The translations under genes were made by a program, and so were the position numbers. Positions 27,915-36,530 of a DNA stretch of 64,000 nucleotides are shown here, piece by piece; within the stretch, counting starts at the first letter, position 1; each line of letters begins with the position of its first letter. The notes under the pieces were generated by a model that saw nothing but the letters and a program-made list of their open reading frames with translations, was not told where the DNA came from and did not search any database. The stretch comes from Rhodonellum psychrophilum GCM71 = DSM 17998. GTDB taxonomy: Bacteria > Bacteroidota > Bacteroidia > Cytophagales > Cyclobacteriaceae. The DNA lies in NCBI RefSeq assembly GCF_000381545.1, contig NZ_KB906693.1:21657-85656 (forward strand), written 5' to 3'.

Positions 27915-28739
27915 ATGTCAAAAAATCATAAAATAGAGGTGCAAGGCATAGCTGTTTGGGTCACCAAAATAAATGAGGACGATTATATATCGCTGACTGA
28001 CATCGCAAGGCAAAAGGATGCCACCCGAAGTGATTATATCCTTCAAAACTGGATGCGAAACAGAAGCACACTTGAATATTTAGGACTTTGGGAACATTTG
28101 AACAATCCCGATTTTAATTCCATCGAATTCGATGGAATTAAAAACCAAGCGGGCTCCAATAGCTTTAGTATGACGCCAAAACGCTGGATAGAGCAAACCA
28201 ATGCCATTGGAATATTTTCTAAGACAGGGAGATATGGGGGCACTTTCGCCCATAGGGACATTGCTTTTGAATTTGCCTCGTGGATTAGTGCAGAATTTAA
28301 ACTATATCTGGTTGTAGAGTTTCAAAGACTCAAAAAAGAGGAAGAAGACCCTGGGAAATTAACCTGGAATTTTCAAAGAATGCTTTCCAAAGTTAATTAT
28401 GCCATACATACCGATGCCGTAAAGGAGAAATTAATTCCTCAGATTTTAAATCCCCATCAGATCAAATATGTATATGCCGATGAAGCGGATATTTTAAACA
28501 TGGCTCTCTTTGGAATGACAGCCAGGGAATGGAGAACGCTAAATCCCAATGAAAAAGGAAACATCAGAGACATGGCTTCCATTGAACAATTAGTAGTGCT
28601 ATCCAATATGGAAAGCATCAATGCCATGCTTATCCATAATGGCATGACACAGGCGGAAAGATTAAAACAGCTCAACGAAATATCCATTTCCCAAATGACC
28701 TCTTTGCTCCAGGCAAACGGGCTTAAAAAATTGAAATAA
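27915..28739 (+). CDS. KilA-N domain protein in the restriction locus
   Basis: The protein has 274 residues. The KilA-N signature runs over about 20-130: YISLTDIARQKDATRSDYIL, NWMRNRSTLEYLGLWEHLNN, then GGTFAHRDIAFEFASWISAE and FKLYLVVEFQRLK. KilA-N is a DNA-binding domain of phages and mobile islands; the C-terminal ~130 residues are helical and unassigned. The gene is placed between higA and hsdS, and its stop directly abuts the hsdS ATG, so the two are translationally coupled. Such genes recur within type I RM loci, but their role is not established. Confidence 0.88.
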   Translation: MSKNHKIEVQGIAVWVTKINEDDYISLTDIARQKDATRSDYILQNWMRNRSTLEYLGLWEHLNNPDFNSIEFDGIKNQAGSNSFSMTPKRWIEQTNAIGIFSKTGRYGGTFAHRDIAFEFASWISAEFKLYLVVEFQRLKKEEEDPGKLTWNFQRMLSKVNYAIHTDAVKEKLIPQILNPHQIKYVYADEADILNMALFGMTAREWRTLNPNEKGNIRDMASIEQLVVLSNMESINAMLIHNGMTQAERLKQLNEISISQMTSLLQANGLKKLK

Positions 28740-30011
28740 ATGTTAGAAAATTGGAAAACTTACAGATTTTTTGAATTGTATGAAACTTCATCAGGTCTTT
28801 CTAAAGCTAGAGATCAGTTTGGATTTGGTAGTCCATTTGTCACATTTAAAGATGTTTTTTATAATTATTTTTTACCTACAGAACTTGGTGATCTGGCTAA
28901 TACAAATGAAAAAGAACAAATAAGGGGATCAATAAAAAGAGGTGATATACTTTTAACAAGAACAAGTGAAACACTTCATGAGCTTGGAATGAGTTCTGTT
29001 GCATTACAAGATTATCCAAATGCTACTTTTAATGGTTTTTGCAAAAGACTTAGATTAAAAGAAAAAATACAAGTAGAAGTTGACCCTTTATTTATAGGTT
29101 ATTATTTAAGGTCTCCTAATTTCAGAAATGAAGTATCTCAACATGCAACCATGACTACTCGGGCTAGTTTGAATAATACTTCTATAAATTCTTTAACTGT
29201 CTCTTTACCTCCTATCACTGACCAAATTCAAATAGGTAAAATTTTAAAAGCTATAGATGATAAGAGAGAACTCAACCTCCAGATGAACAAAACCCTGGAA
29301 GAAATGGCCATGGCTTTATACAAGCATTGGTTTGTGGATTTCGGGCCTTTCCAAGGCGGTGAGTTTGTGGATTCTGAATTGGGGATGATTCCGAAGGGTT
29401 GGGAAGTGAAAGGAATATTAGATTTAGCAGATTTATTAAGCGGAGGCACCCCAAAAACTTCAATTTCAGACTACTGGAACGGAAATATCAACTGGGTTTC
29501 AGCAAAAGATATAGGAAATGGAGGTTCTATTTATATTAATGATACTGAAAAATCAGTATCAGAACTTGGTGTAAAAAATAGTTCAACAAAAATTCTTCCA
29601 GAAGACACGGTCATTTTAGTTGCTAGAGGGTCAGTTGGTAAATATGGAATGATTGCAAAGCCAATGGCAATGAATCAGTCTTGCTATGGGCTATATTCTA
29701 AAAGCGAGTTTTCGCAAGGTCTAATATATTTGATGTTTTCTACATTAATTGAACAGTTTCAACAAAGAGCATATGGATCTGTTTTTGACACTATTACTAC
29801 CTCAACTTTTAATACAACCAAAGTAATTTCGCCACCAAAAGAACTCGTAATTTCCCTTAATGAAAAAATTGACCCCTTATTTTTAAAACTTAAAATGAAT
29901 ATACTTCAATCTGAAACCCTAACCACTCTCCGCGACACCCTCCTCCCCAAACTCATCAGCGGGGAAATCAGGGTAAAAGACGCAGAGAAAACCTTAGCCG
30001 CTGCCCTATGA
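28740..30011 (+). CDS. hsdS: Type I restriction-modification specificity subunit HsdS
   Basis: The protein has 423 residues, with two target-recognition domains (about 1-165 and 220-385). They are separated by a conserved helical spacer (IGKILKAIDDKRELNLQMNK, TLEEMAMALYKHWFVDF), and a matching helix closes the protein (ETLTTLRDTLLPKLISGEIR). Both recognition domains are very AT-rich, whereas the spacer and the 3' end are GC-richer like hsdR. This is the expected trace of domain exchange. It determines the DNA target of the complex. The gene starts right after the KilA-N stop and overlaps hsdR by 4 bp. Confidence 0.93.
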   Translation: MLENWKTYRFFELYETSSGLSKARDQFGFGSPFVTFKDVFYNYFLPTELGDLANTNEKEQIRGSIKRGDILLTRTSETLHELGMSSVALQDYPNATFNGFCKRLRLKEKIQVEVDPLFIGYYLRSPNFRNEVSQHATMTTRASLNNTSINSLTVSLPPITDQIQIGKILKAIDDKRELNLQMNKTLEEMAMALYKHWFVDFGPFQGGEFVDSELGMIPKGWEVKGILDLADLLSGGTPKTSISDYWNGNINWVSAKDIGNGGSIYINDTEKSVSELGVKNSSTKILPEDTVILVARGSVGKYGMIAKPMAMNQSCYGLYSKSEFSQGLIYLMFSTLIEQFQQRAYGSVFDTITTSTFNTTKVISPPKELVISLNEKIDPLFLKLKMNILQSETLTTLRDTLLPKLISGEIRVKDAEKTLAAAL

Positions 30012-33010
30012 GCAAGATGATCGAAATCACTGTTCAGAAGGCGGCCATCGTCCTATTGCAGGATTTGGGTTATGTCCATCAGGAAGGGAATGCCCTGAAA
30101 AGGGACCTTAAAAAAGTAGTGTTGGCCGATGAACTCCGTAGGTTTTTGGAAAGTACTTATCCAGATGTTCCGGCTACCGCCATCAAGGAAGCCTTGGTTT
30201 CCTTCACCCAGCACCAGGGCATGGATACCGATCACCGCAACCGGGATTTTCACCGAAAAATGACCCAGGGGATTTCCGTGAGTTGGAAGGATGCCAAGGG
30301 AAAGGAACAAGCCAGGCATCTCTATCCCATCCATTACGGGGATCCGCTAAAAAACAGGTTTATCTGCGCGGACGAGATGACCATCATCGGCAAAAACACC
30401 CGCAGAACGGATTTATTGATCTACATCAACGGCCTGCCCCTTGTCCTTTTTGAATTTAAGAACATGTTCGACAAGGAAACCGGCGTGGACAATGCCCACC
30501 GGCAGATCGGTCATTATGGGCTGGACATCCCGCAGCTTTTTGATTACAATGCCATCAGCATCGTCTCCGATGGACTGGAAGCCCTGCACGGGATGTACAA
30601 TGCCGCTTTGGAATGGTATGCCCCCTGGAAAAGCCTCGAAGGGGACGACATCGAACAGGATCAGGCACTCCAACTTGAAACCCTTATCAATGGCCTTTTC
30701 CCCAAAGCGACCCTGCTGAATTACCTCCGCAACTTCATCTTTCACGAAGACCATAACGGCAAGATCATTAAGAAGGGAGCCAAGTACCACCAGTACTGGG
30801 GCGTGGACAAGGCGGTAAACTCTGCCCTCGAAAACATCAAACCCCATGGTGACGGCCGTCTGGGCGTGGTCTGGCATACCCAGGGTTCGGGCAAAAGCAT
30901 TTCCATGGCCATACTGACCGGGATTTTGCGGCAGCTGCCGGAAATGAAAAACCCCACCATCCTCATACAGGTGGACCGCTCCGATCTGGACCAGCAGCTG
31001 TATGAGAACTTTGTGCTTTGCAAGGACCTGGTGGGTGATGTACAGCATGCCGATACCACCGATGACCTGAGGAAACTCCTGAGCAGCGATGGCGGCGGGG
31101 TGATTTTCACTACCATAGAAAAGTTCCGGCTCAAGGACCTCGAAAACGGAAAAGAAACGGCACATCCCGTCCTTTCCGAAAGATATAATCTGATCGTGAT
31201 GGCCGATGAAGCCCACCGTACCCAGTATGGTTTTAATGACGGCGGCTTTGCCCAGAACATCAGAAGGGCGCTGCCCAATGCTTCCTTTATTGGTTTTACG
31301 GGTACGCCCGTAGATGGTAAGGATGCCGATACGCAATTGGTCTTCGGCAAAACCATCCATACCTATGACATCAAACAGGCCGTGGAAGACGGAGCCACGG
31401 TGCCCATCTACTATGAACCCAAGATGGTGCCACTGAACATCAAAGGCGAATACAGCAGGGAGTTGGAGGAAGTGGCCGAAGGAGCCGAAGAAAGCAGCAA
31501 TGCCGTCTGGGCAGCGGTGGAAGATGCAGCAGGAGCGGAAGAGCGGGTGGCTAAAGTTGCCGCCGAAATCCTAAAACATTACGGGGCCAGAACCGCCACG
31601 CTGGACGGCAAGGCCATGATCATCTGCATGAGCCGGAGAAACTGTGTGAAGATGTACGATGCCATCACGGCATTGGAAGGTTGCCCGGAAGTGGCCGTGA
31701 TCATGACCAGCAATGTGAGCAAGGATCCGTTGACCTGGAATCCCCATGTGCGGACCAAGGAAAGCATGGAGGCCGTCAAGAAGCGGTTCAGAACACCCGA
31801 TGACGCTCTGAAAATCGTGATCGTCCGGGACATGTGGCTGACCGGATTTGATGCGCCCAGCGCCCATACCCTCTATGTGGACAAGATCATGAAAGGCCAC
31901 AACCTGATGCAGGCCATCGCGCGGGTAAACCGGGTATTCAAAGAAAAACCCAACGGGCTGGTGGTGGATTTTATCGGGATATCCGGCTTCCTGGCTGCAG
32001 CCACCAAGAAGTATACGGGCAGTGGGGGAGAGGGGAAACCTACGCTGAACATTGAAGTAGCCGTTAACCTCTGTCTTGAACAGTTCGACATCGTGAAAGA
32101 TCTCCTTGAAGATTTTGATATCGAAAGTATCAAACTGATGGCTGATCTTGAAAAGATGAAATGGTCCAATACTTTGGTCAACAAACTGTTGCGGTCAGAT
32201 CCGATTACCGATAAATTCTTGCAGGAAGAAAGGAAGTTGACCGAGTTGGTGGCCATGTGCAATTCCGACGAACGCATCTGGCCCATCCAGGAAGAGGTCG
32301 CGGTGATCCAAAAAATCCGGCACCTGATCAGCAAGATCAAATCCCCACCCGGGCCACAGCGCCAGAAAAACGACCGGATCAAAGACCTGATCAGCAAATC
32401 CATCGAATCCCATGCCATCGTGGACCTGGCGTCTATGTACGATCTGGACCAGATAGACATCTCCATCATCGACGACCGCTTCCAGGCCATCGTCAAAGAA
32501 AAAGGCGGAGAGAACATCAAAATCGAACTCCTCCGAAGGATCATCAACGATGAGCTCAAGGTCCGCATGCACAAAAACATTAAAAGGAACAGAAGCCTGA
32601 AGGAAGAACTCGAACGCGTCTTGGGCCAATACCACAAAAACAGCCTTGACTCTATCGCAGCCATCAAGCACCTCCTGGACATCGCCACCGAATTCAAAAA
32701 CGACGACATCCGGACCAGAGAACTGGGCCTCACCGAAGACGAGCTCGCCTTCTATGACCTCCTCTCCGCCAACGAAAAACTCCTCAACGAAAAAGGCCCC
32801 ATCCAGGATCTGGTCCACAAAGTAGTGGCTTCGGTAAAAAGGAACCTCCAGCTCGACTGGACGAAAAAGGAAGACGCCCGCGCAGCGATCAGATTGGCGG
32901 TGAAGAAGGAATTGAGGGGAAAGGTGCAGTTTTCGGCTTTGGATCAGTTGCTGCAGGAGGTGATTGAGCAGGCAGAAGGGCAATATGGGGATTGGGTGGC
33001 AGAGGGGTGA
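30008..33010 (+). CDS. hsdR: Type I restriction endonuclease subunit HsdR
   Basis: The protein has 1000 residues. The N-terminal nuclease region carries RRTDLLIYINGLPLVLFEFK (PD-(D/E)xK type). The motor has VVWHTQGSGKSISMAIL (motif I), MADEAHRTQYG (DEAH-type motif II), FIGFTGTPVDGKD (motif III), IVIVRDMWLTGFDAPSAHTL, and QAIARVNRVFKEK (motif VI). The C-terminus is helical. The subunit translocates and cleaves unmodified DNA in complex with HsdM and HsdS. It is full length and apparently intact, in contrast to the damaged hsdM. The ATGA overlap with hsdS couples translation. Confidence 0.95.
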   Translation: MSKMIEITVQKAAIVLLQDLGYVHQEGNALKRDLKKVVLADELRRFLESTYPDVPATAIKEALVSFTQHQGMDTDHRNRDFHRKMTQGISVSWKDAKGKEQARHLYPIHYGDPLKNRFICADEMTIIGKNTRRTDLLIYINGLPLVLFEFKNMFDKETGVDNAHRQIGHYGLDIPQLFDYNAISIVSDGLEALHGMYNAALEWYAPWKSLEGDDIEQDQALQLETLINGLFPKATLLNYLRNFIFHEDHNGKIIKKGAKYHQYWGVDKAVNSALENIKPHGDGRLGVVWHTQGSGKSISMAILTGILRQLPEMKNPTILIQVDRSDLDQQLYENFVLCKDLVGDVQHADTTDDLRKLLSSDGGGVIFTTIEKFRLKDLENGKETAHPVLSERYNLIVMADEAHRTQYGFNDGGFAQNIRRALPNASFIGFTGTPVDGKDADTQLVFGKTIHTYDIKQAVEDGATVPIYYEPKMVPLNIKGEYSRELEEVAEGAEESSNAVWAAVEDAAGAEERVAKVAAEILKHYGARTATLDGKAMIICMSRRNCVKMYDAITALEGCPEVAVIMTSNVSKDPLTWNPHVRTKESMEAVKKRFRTPDDALKIVIVRDMWLTGFDAPSAHTLYVDKIMKGHNLMQAIARVNRVFKEKPNGLVVDFIGISGFLAAATKKYTGSGGEGKPTLNIEVAVNLCLEQFDIVKDLLEDFDIESIKLMADLEKMKWSNTLVNKLLRSDPITDKFLQEERKLTELVAMCNSDERIWPIQEEVAVIQKIRHLISKIKSPPGPQRQKNDRIKDLISKSIESHAIVDLASMYDLDQIDISIIDDRFQAIVKEKGGENIKIELLRRIINDELKVRMHKNIKRNRSLKEELERVLGQYHKNSLDSIAAIKHLLDIATEFKNDDIRTRELGLTEDELAFYDLLSANEKLLNEKGPIQDLVHKVVASVKRNLQLDWTKKEDARAAIRLAVKKELRGKVQFSALDQLLQEVIEQAEGQYGDWVAEG

Positions 33011-33078
33011 AGGGGGGATTTTACGGTATTATATGGTAGAAATTATTTGAAATAAATTTTTTTGAATATACTTTAAAG

Positions 33079-33353
33079 TTGCAAATAATTGATTTCGGTG
33101 TCATTAAAATTGAGAGTACCGTATTAAATAAGGGTGTTGGAGAACAATTTAAGCCCATCAAAGAAGCGCCTTTCCAACCCGTCCTATTTTCTGAGTTGGA
33201 ATTGGAAATCCTTAAAACAGTTGCCCATACTTTTCGGACCTGTTCAACACAGGAAATCATACTTAAAAGCCATAATGAAGACGCCTAGCTAACAATGAAG
33301 CGCATAAAAGTATAATCAGTTACGAGGATGCTTTTACTTTGAAAGAGATTTGA
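33079..33353 (+). pseudogene. C-terminal remnant of a Panacea (DUF4065)-like protein
   Basis: A frame reads KGVGEQFKPIKEAPFQPVLF, then SELELEILKTVAHTFRTCST and QEIILKSHNEDA, stop. After one TAG and a one-base shift it continues NNEAHKSIISYEDAFTLKEI, stop at 33353. The order (S-ELE-L--V----...-EI--SH-EDAW) resembles the C-terminal half of Panacea/SocA-type antitoxin domains. The N-terminal half is missing, and a Trp codon (TGG) seems to have become TAG. I infer a decayed antitoxin-like gene. Family assignment is moderate. Confidence 0.5.
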
Positions 33354-33411
33354 TGATGGGTTTCTGCATTGTTGATGCTATCTAGGTTTAGGAATCCTGA
33401 CCTTAGCAGGA

Positions 33412-33562
33412 AAAATCGAACTCCTCTGAAGGATCATAAACGATGAGCTCAAGGTACGCATGCACAAAAACATCAAAAGGAACAGAAGCCTGAAGGACGA
33501 ACTCGAACGCGTACCCGGCCAATACCACAAAAACAGCCTTTACTCCATCGCAGCCATCAAGT
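33412..33562 (+). pseudogene. Detached duplicate of an internal hsdR segment
   Basis: About 150 bp match hsdR 32518-32668 at roughly 90% identity, for example CGATGAGCTCAAGGT, CGCATGCACAAAAACAT and AAAAGGAACAGAAGCCTGAA, but with frame-breaking changes. Flanks do not continue the match. It is a relic of a second restriction locus or of a local duplication. Confidence 0.8.
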
Positions 33563-33704
33563 ATAAATTTTAAACCCATTTAAATTTAACAAAGTCAAAG
33601 CAATTAAGGGGCTTAGGCAAGTAACGGTTTCATTTCCAAACCTGTTCTATCATTGGGAGTTGGGCTACAAGTTAGCCTAATGGACAAAAACAGAAGCATA
33701 ATAA
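33563..33704. other. Spacer between hsdR relic and intron tail
   Basis: No coding frame. Mixed-composition DNA joining the duplicated hsdR segment to the group II intron-like tail. Confidence 0.4.
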
Positions 33705-33803
33705 GAGCCCTATGAATTTAGATCTATACATCCTGTCCCGAGAATCGGGATACGGTTCTGTGAGAGGTTTAGGGGTGGAATTCCCCTTTAGTTACTTGAC
33801 TAT
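33705..33803 (+). ncRNA. Degenerate 3' end of a group II intron (domains V-VI)
   Basis: GAGCCCTAT (33705-33713) and ATACGGTTC (33750-33758) resemble the two strands of domain V, with TCCCGA-GAA-TCGGGA as the distal hairpin. TGTGAGAGG follows, then a domain VI-like hairpin (GGTTTAGGGG with CCCCTTTAGTT, 33767-33793) and TACTTGACTAT as a plausible 3' end. Domain V is longer than the usual 34 nt and has a C mismatch where G is expected. No intron-encoded protein is nearby, so this is a remnant. Confidence 0.45.
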
Positions 33804-33847
33804 GCCTTCGCCCTTCTTTTTCTGTCGTGTTTGGTCGTGTCATTTGT

Positions 33848-34381
33848 CTATTTTTTTCTCCAGTCCCAAGGTGCTGTCGGGTTAGGTTCGCTCCAAATTC
33901 CAACTTGATTATTTCTAGCTTTTACCTCTAATTCTGCATACTCTTGATTGTCAGAATACTTTTTGAAATGCCAAGCTAAACCATTATTTACTAGTTCTTT
34001 ATTTAAATTGACACCGTTCAGTAGTATAATCTCTGATATTAACCTTTGATTTCTGTCAAACTTGTTTTTATGATTTAGTTGAACAAATTGTCCAAAGCAC
34101 AAATCAGAGGCAAATTGTTTTGCCTTTGTTCCAAAAGGTTGTTTCTTTTCTGGGCAGTCAATATGCTCTAACCTTATGACTTGTTCTTTCCCGTCAATTA
34201 GAACAACAAATGTGTCTCCGTCTTTTATACCAACAACTTTATAACCAATGGTTTCAGTATTTGATTCTGTGTTTAATGTTTTTTCTGTGCTTACATTTTT
34301 ATAACGCTTGTAATCTTTACTTTCGGGGTGGTTACAACTGAATAAGCAAAGTGAAAAAAGTATGTAAAGTAGTTTTGTCAT
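33848..34381 (-). CDS. Thermonuclease (SNase)-family lipoprotein
   Basis: The protein has 177 residues. A lipobox (LFSC, Cys16) is followed by a polar linker and an SNase-like domain from about 45: YKVVGIKDGDTFVVLIDGKE, IRLEHIDCPEKKQPFGTKAK, then GLAWHFKKYSDNQEYAELE and VGIWSEPNPTAPWDWRKK. Asp and Arg residues at the calcium/phosphate site are present in DGDT and IRLEHID. It should be a cell-envelope nuclease or nucleic-acid-binding protein. It is the last gene of the AT-rich five-gene operon, and its start overlaps the stop of the retropepsin gene by 4 bp. Its leader shares CNHPESK-Y with that gene. Confidence 0.88.
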   Translation of the reverse strand: MTKLLYILFSLCLFSCNHPESKDYKRYKNVSTEKTLNTESNTETIGYKVVGIKDGDTFVVLIDGKEQVIRLEHIDCPEKKQPFGTKAKQFASDLCFGQFVQLNHKNKFDRNQRLISEIILLNGVNLNKELVNNGLAWHFKKYSDNQEYAELEVKARNNQVGIWSEPNPTAPWDWRKK

Positions 34382-34938
34382 TTAAAAATTATTTCTCCAT
34401 TTACATTGTCAATTTCAATACTTCCAAATCTTTCTAATACTGTTTGCCCTAATAAAAGAGGTGCGTTTACATTGTCAATAACTAATGCTTCAACATTTTC
34501 TAAAATCATATTGTCAATTTTTACTTCACGCAAATTAACTTTAGTACCCTCGGAAATTTTTCCTGTGGCATCTTGGAAATATTCCACATTTAATATGTCT
34601 TCTTTTTGCAATGTACCTTGTCTGTATAAAACGGTAGCTTCGGCTGGCGAAATACAAATACTACTTGCACCAGTGTCAAAAATAAAGCGAAGTCTAATTC
34701 CATTAATTTCTATCCAAACATAACGAACACCATTTTGAAACTCCATTTTCAATACATTTCGATTTGCTATTGTATTATTGTTTTGAGTTTCTGATTGTAC
34801 TGCATTTAAATTGATATCATCATTTGTAGAATTGTATTCTTTTTCACTTCCTTGATTGCGTTCATACTTCTTACTTTCAGGGTGATTGCAACTCATTAGG
34901 CTGGTAAAAATAATTAATAAACAAGCTTTATGATTCAT
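34378..34938 (-). CDS. Retropepsin-like aspartic protease lipoprotein
   Basis: The protein has 186 residues. The lipoprotein leader ends at Cys17 (LMSCNHPESKKYERN). After a linker, the single-lobe aspartic protease domain (about 60-186) shows VWIEINGIRLRFIFDTGASS (catalytic DTGAS), and APLLLGQTVLERFGSIEID, the flap-side LLGxxxL signature. Retropepsin-like proteins act as dimers. Envelope location follows from the lipobox. The gene lies 2 bp downstream of the coiled-coil protein gene and is coupled to the nuclease gene. I infer a processing or effector role in this system; the substrate is unknown. Confidence 0.87.
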   Translation of the reverse strand: MNHKACLLIIFTSLMSCNHPESKKYERNQGSEKEYNSTNDDINLNAVQSETQNNNTIANRNVLKMEFQNGVRYVWIEINGIRLRFIFDTGASSICISPAEATVLYRQGTLQKEDILNVEYFQDATGKISEGTKVNLREVKIDNMILENVEALVIDNVNAPLLLGQTVLERFGSIEIDNVNGEIIFK

Positions 34939-34940
34939 AA

Positions 34941-36527
34941 TTACTTCTTGTAAGATGGTATTTGTCTTAAAGTATCTTTAGCGAAGTAGTATATTCCTTC
35001 TTTTTCTTCAAAGCAATTTTTGTTTAGCTCTAAAAGATGTTTAGAATAGATTGCTTCTTGACCAGAATAGATACTACTTATTTCTGTAGGATTTTTAATG
35101 AAAATTACTTTTACAACATCCTCCAACTTTATATTGGGTTTTAAATTTTTAGCTACAATTCTAAAATCATTTTCATTTAGTATTGAATTTGATTTTGGAT
35201 TTAAATCTTCAATTTTTGTAATCTCAACAGGTTTCTGTTCTTGTGGAATTGTATTTATTTGTTCTTGATTTTGAATTACTTCTTTTTCATTTTCTGTATT
35301 GGATTTATAAAACAAGAAGTAAACCCAAGTGAAAATTAGAAAAAAAGCTAAAACCAATGTTGCAACTTTATAAATGTTAATTTTATAAACTTTGTCTTCT
35401 TCTTCTCTTTCTTCTCTTCTTTTATGATCACTTCTATGCTCAAAGTCTTGTCGTTGGTTTTCAGTATGTAAATTTCCTTTTGGTTTTGGTTTCGGAATTG
35501 TAGTTGTATAATTAGGTCTTTTTAAGTCGCTTATTCCATTGTTAAAAAGTATTTTGTTGCTATTATGGATTTGTTTTACCTCCTCTAATTTTCCATTATT
35601 GTGTCTTAATTGATTAATTAAATTCTTGGTTTTATTTAAAAAATCATCATAAAACTGTCCAGTTTTATTGATATCCTCTTTCGATTCTGTCAATTTTCTC
35701 TCATTTTCAAGATGCGTTCTTTCGCTTTGCTCAATTTGATTTTTAAACTCTTGAATTGTTCTAGTTTTATCATCATTTATTCTTTGAACTTCTCTTTCAA
35801 ATTCTGAAATAGATTGTTCTCTTTTTCTTTTCCTTTCTTCGAGTAAATTATTGATTTCTCTTTCAAATTCTAGCTTGTCTCCAACGTTTTGAATTAGTTT
35901 GAAAATACCTTTTTGTATAACAAATTTTGCAACTTCATCGCTATTTGTAAAGTAAATAGTATCGTAAACATTTAATAAATCAATTGATTTACTGAAAAAT
36001 GCAGCCAGCCTACTTGGAGATGTATCACAGTAAACTACTATACTTTTATTATTGGTATTGAAATTTAGATCTGCGATTTCAATTTGAGGATTTTCAATTT
36101 TATCAAAATCTCTTAAATTAGATATTGGAATAAAATCTTTCGAATGATTAACTTTTAAAATACCATTATTAAGATTGTTTTCAGTTAACTTTTGGTGAAA
36201 TTCATTTAAACAATTCAAAACATATTGCTCATCAGCGATTGCATTTTCAAGCATTATGCTTGAGCCAATAAAGGTTCCATCCCTTTTAGATGCTTGTTCT
36301 TGTGCAAAACTATATATTGAATATGATATAAGTTTAGAACTTCTGATGCTTTCTTTCCTTATTGAGTAAATAGTTGAGTTAGGAAAAACTTTTATAGCAT
36401 TTGATAAATCAAAAACCTTAACTTGCTTTGCTATTTCGGGATTTCCATATTTGAAAGGTGTCTGTCGAAAGTCATTTGGATGGCCAAAAGTTGCAAAAGC
36501 AAAAATGTAACAATTCGTATTTACCAT
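34941..36527 (-). CDS. Membrane-anchored coiled-coil protein, GTPase partner (unknown family)
   Basis: The protein has 528 residues. An N-terminal globular domain (about 1-215) starts NTNCYIFAFATFGHPNDFRQ and contains SYSIYSFAQEQASKRDGTFI and YDTIYFTNSDEVAKFVIQKG. A charged coiled coil spans about 217-330, a basic linker follows, one transmembrane helix lies at about 386-407, and a C-terminal domain of about 115 residues ends the protein. I do not recognise a named family; GTPase-associated proteins of bacterial conflict systems have a comparable plan, but this is only an analogy. The gene is 3 bp from the GTPase gene upstream. DFIPIS here echoes DFVPIS in the GTPase tail. Confidence 0.75.
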   Translation of the reverse strand: MVNTNCYIFAFATFGHPNDFRQTPFKYGNPEIAKQVKVFDLSNAIKVFPNSTIYSIRKESIRSSKLISYSIYSFAQEQASKRDGTFIGSSIMLENAIADEQYVLNCLNEFHQKLTENNLNNGILKVNHSKDFIPISNLRDFDKIENPQIEIADLNFNTNNKSIVVYCDTSPSRLAAFFSKSIDLLNVYDTIYFTNSDEVAKFVIQKGIFKLIQNVGDKLEFEREINNLLEERKRKREQSISEFEREVQRINDDKTRTIQEFKNQIEQSERTHLENERKLTESKEDINKTGQFYDDFLNKTKNLINQLRHNNGKLEEVKQIHNSNKILFNNGISDLKRPNYTTTIPKPKPKGNLHTENQRQDFEHRSDHKRREEREEEDKVYKINIYKVATLVLAFFLIFTWVYFLFYKSNTENEKEVIQNQEQINTIPQEQKPVEITKIEDLNPKSNSILNENDFRIVAKNLKPNIKLEDVVKVIFIKNPTEISSIYSGQEAIYSKHLLELNKNCFEEKEGIYYFAKDTLRQIPSYKK

Positions 36528-36530
36528 AAT

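Noticed and set aside
30413..31360. Long minus-strand open frame antisense to hsdR, with further antisense frames at 31873-32733 and 32195-32983
   Set aside because: hsdR on the plus strand carries all family motifs; the antisense translations have no domain-like features and arise from codon bias in GC-richer DNA.
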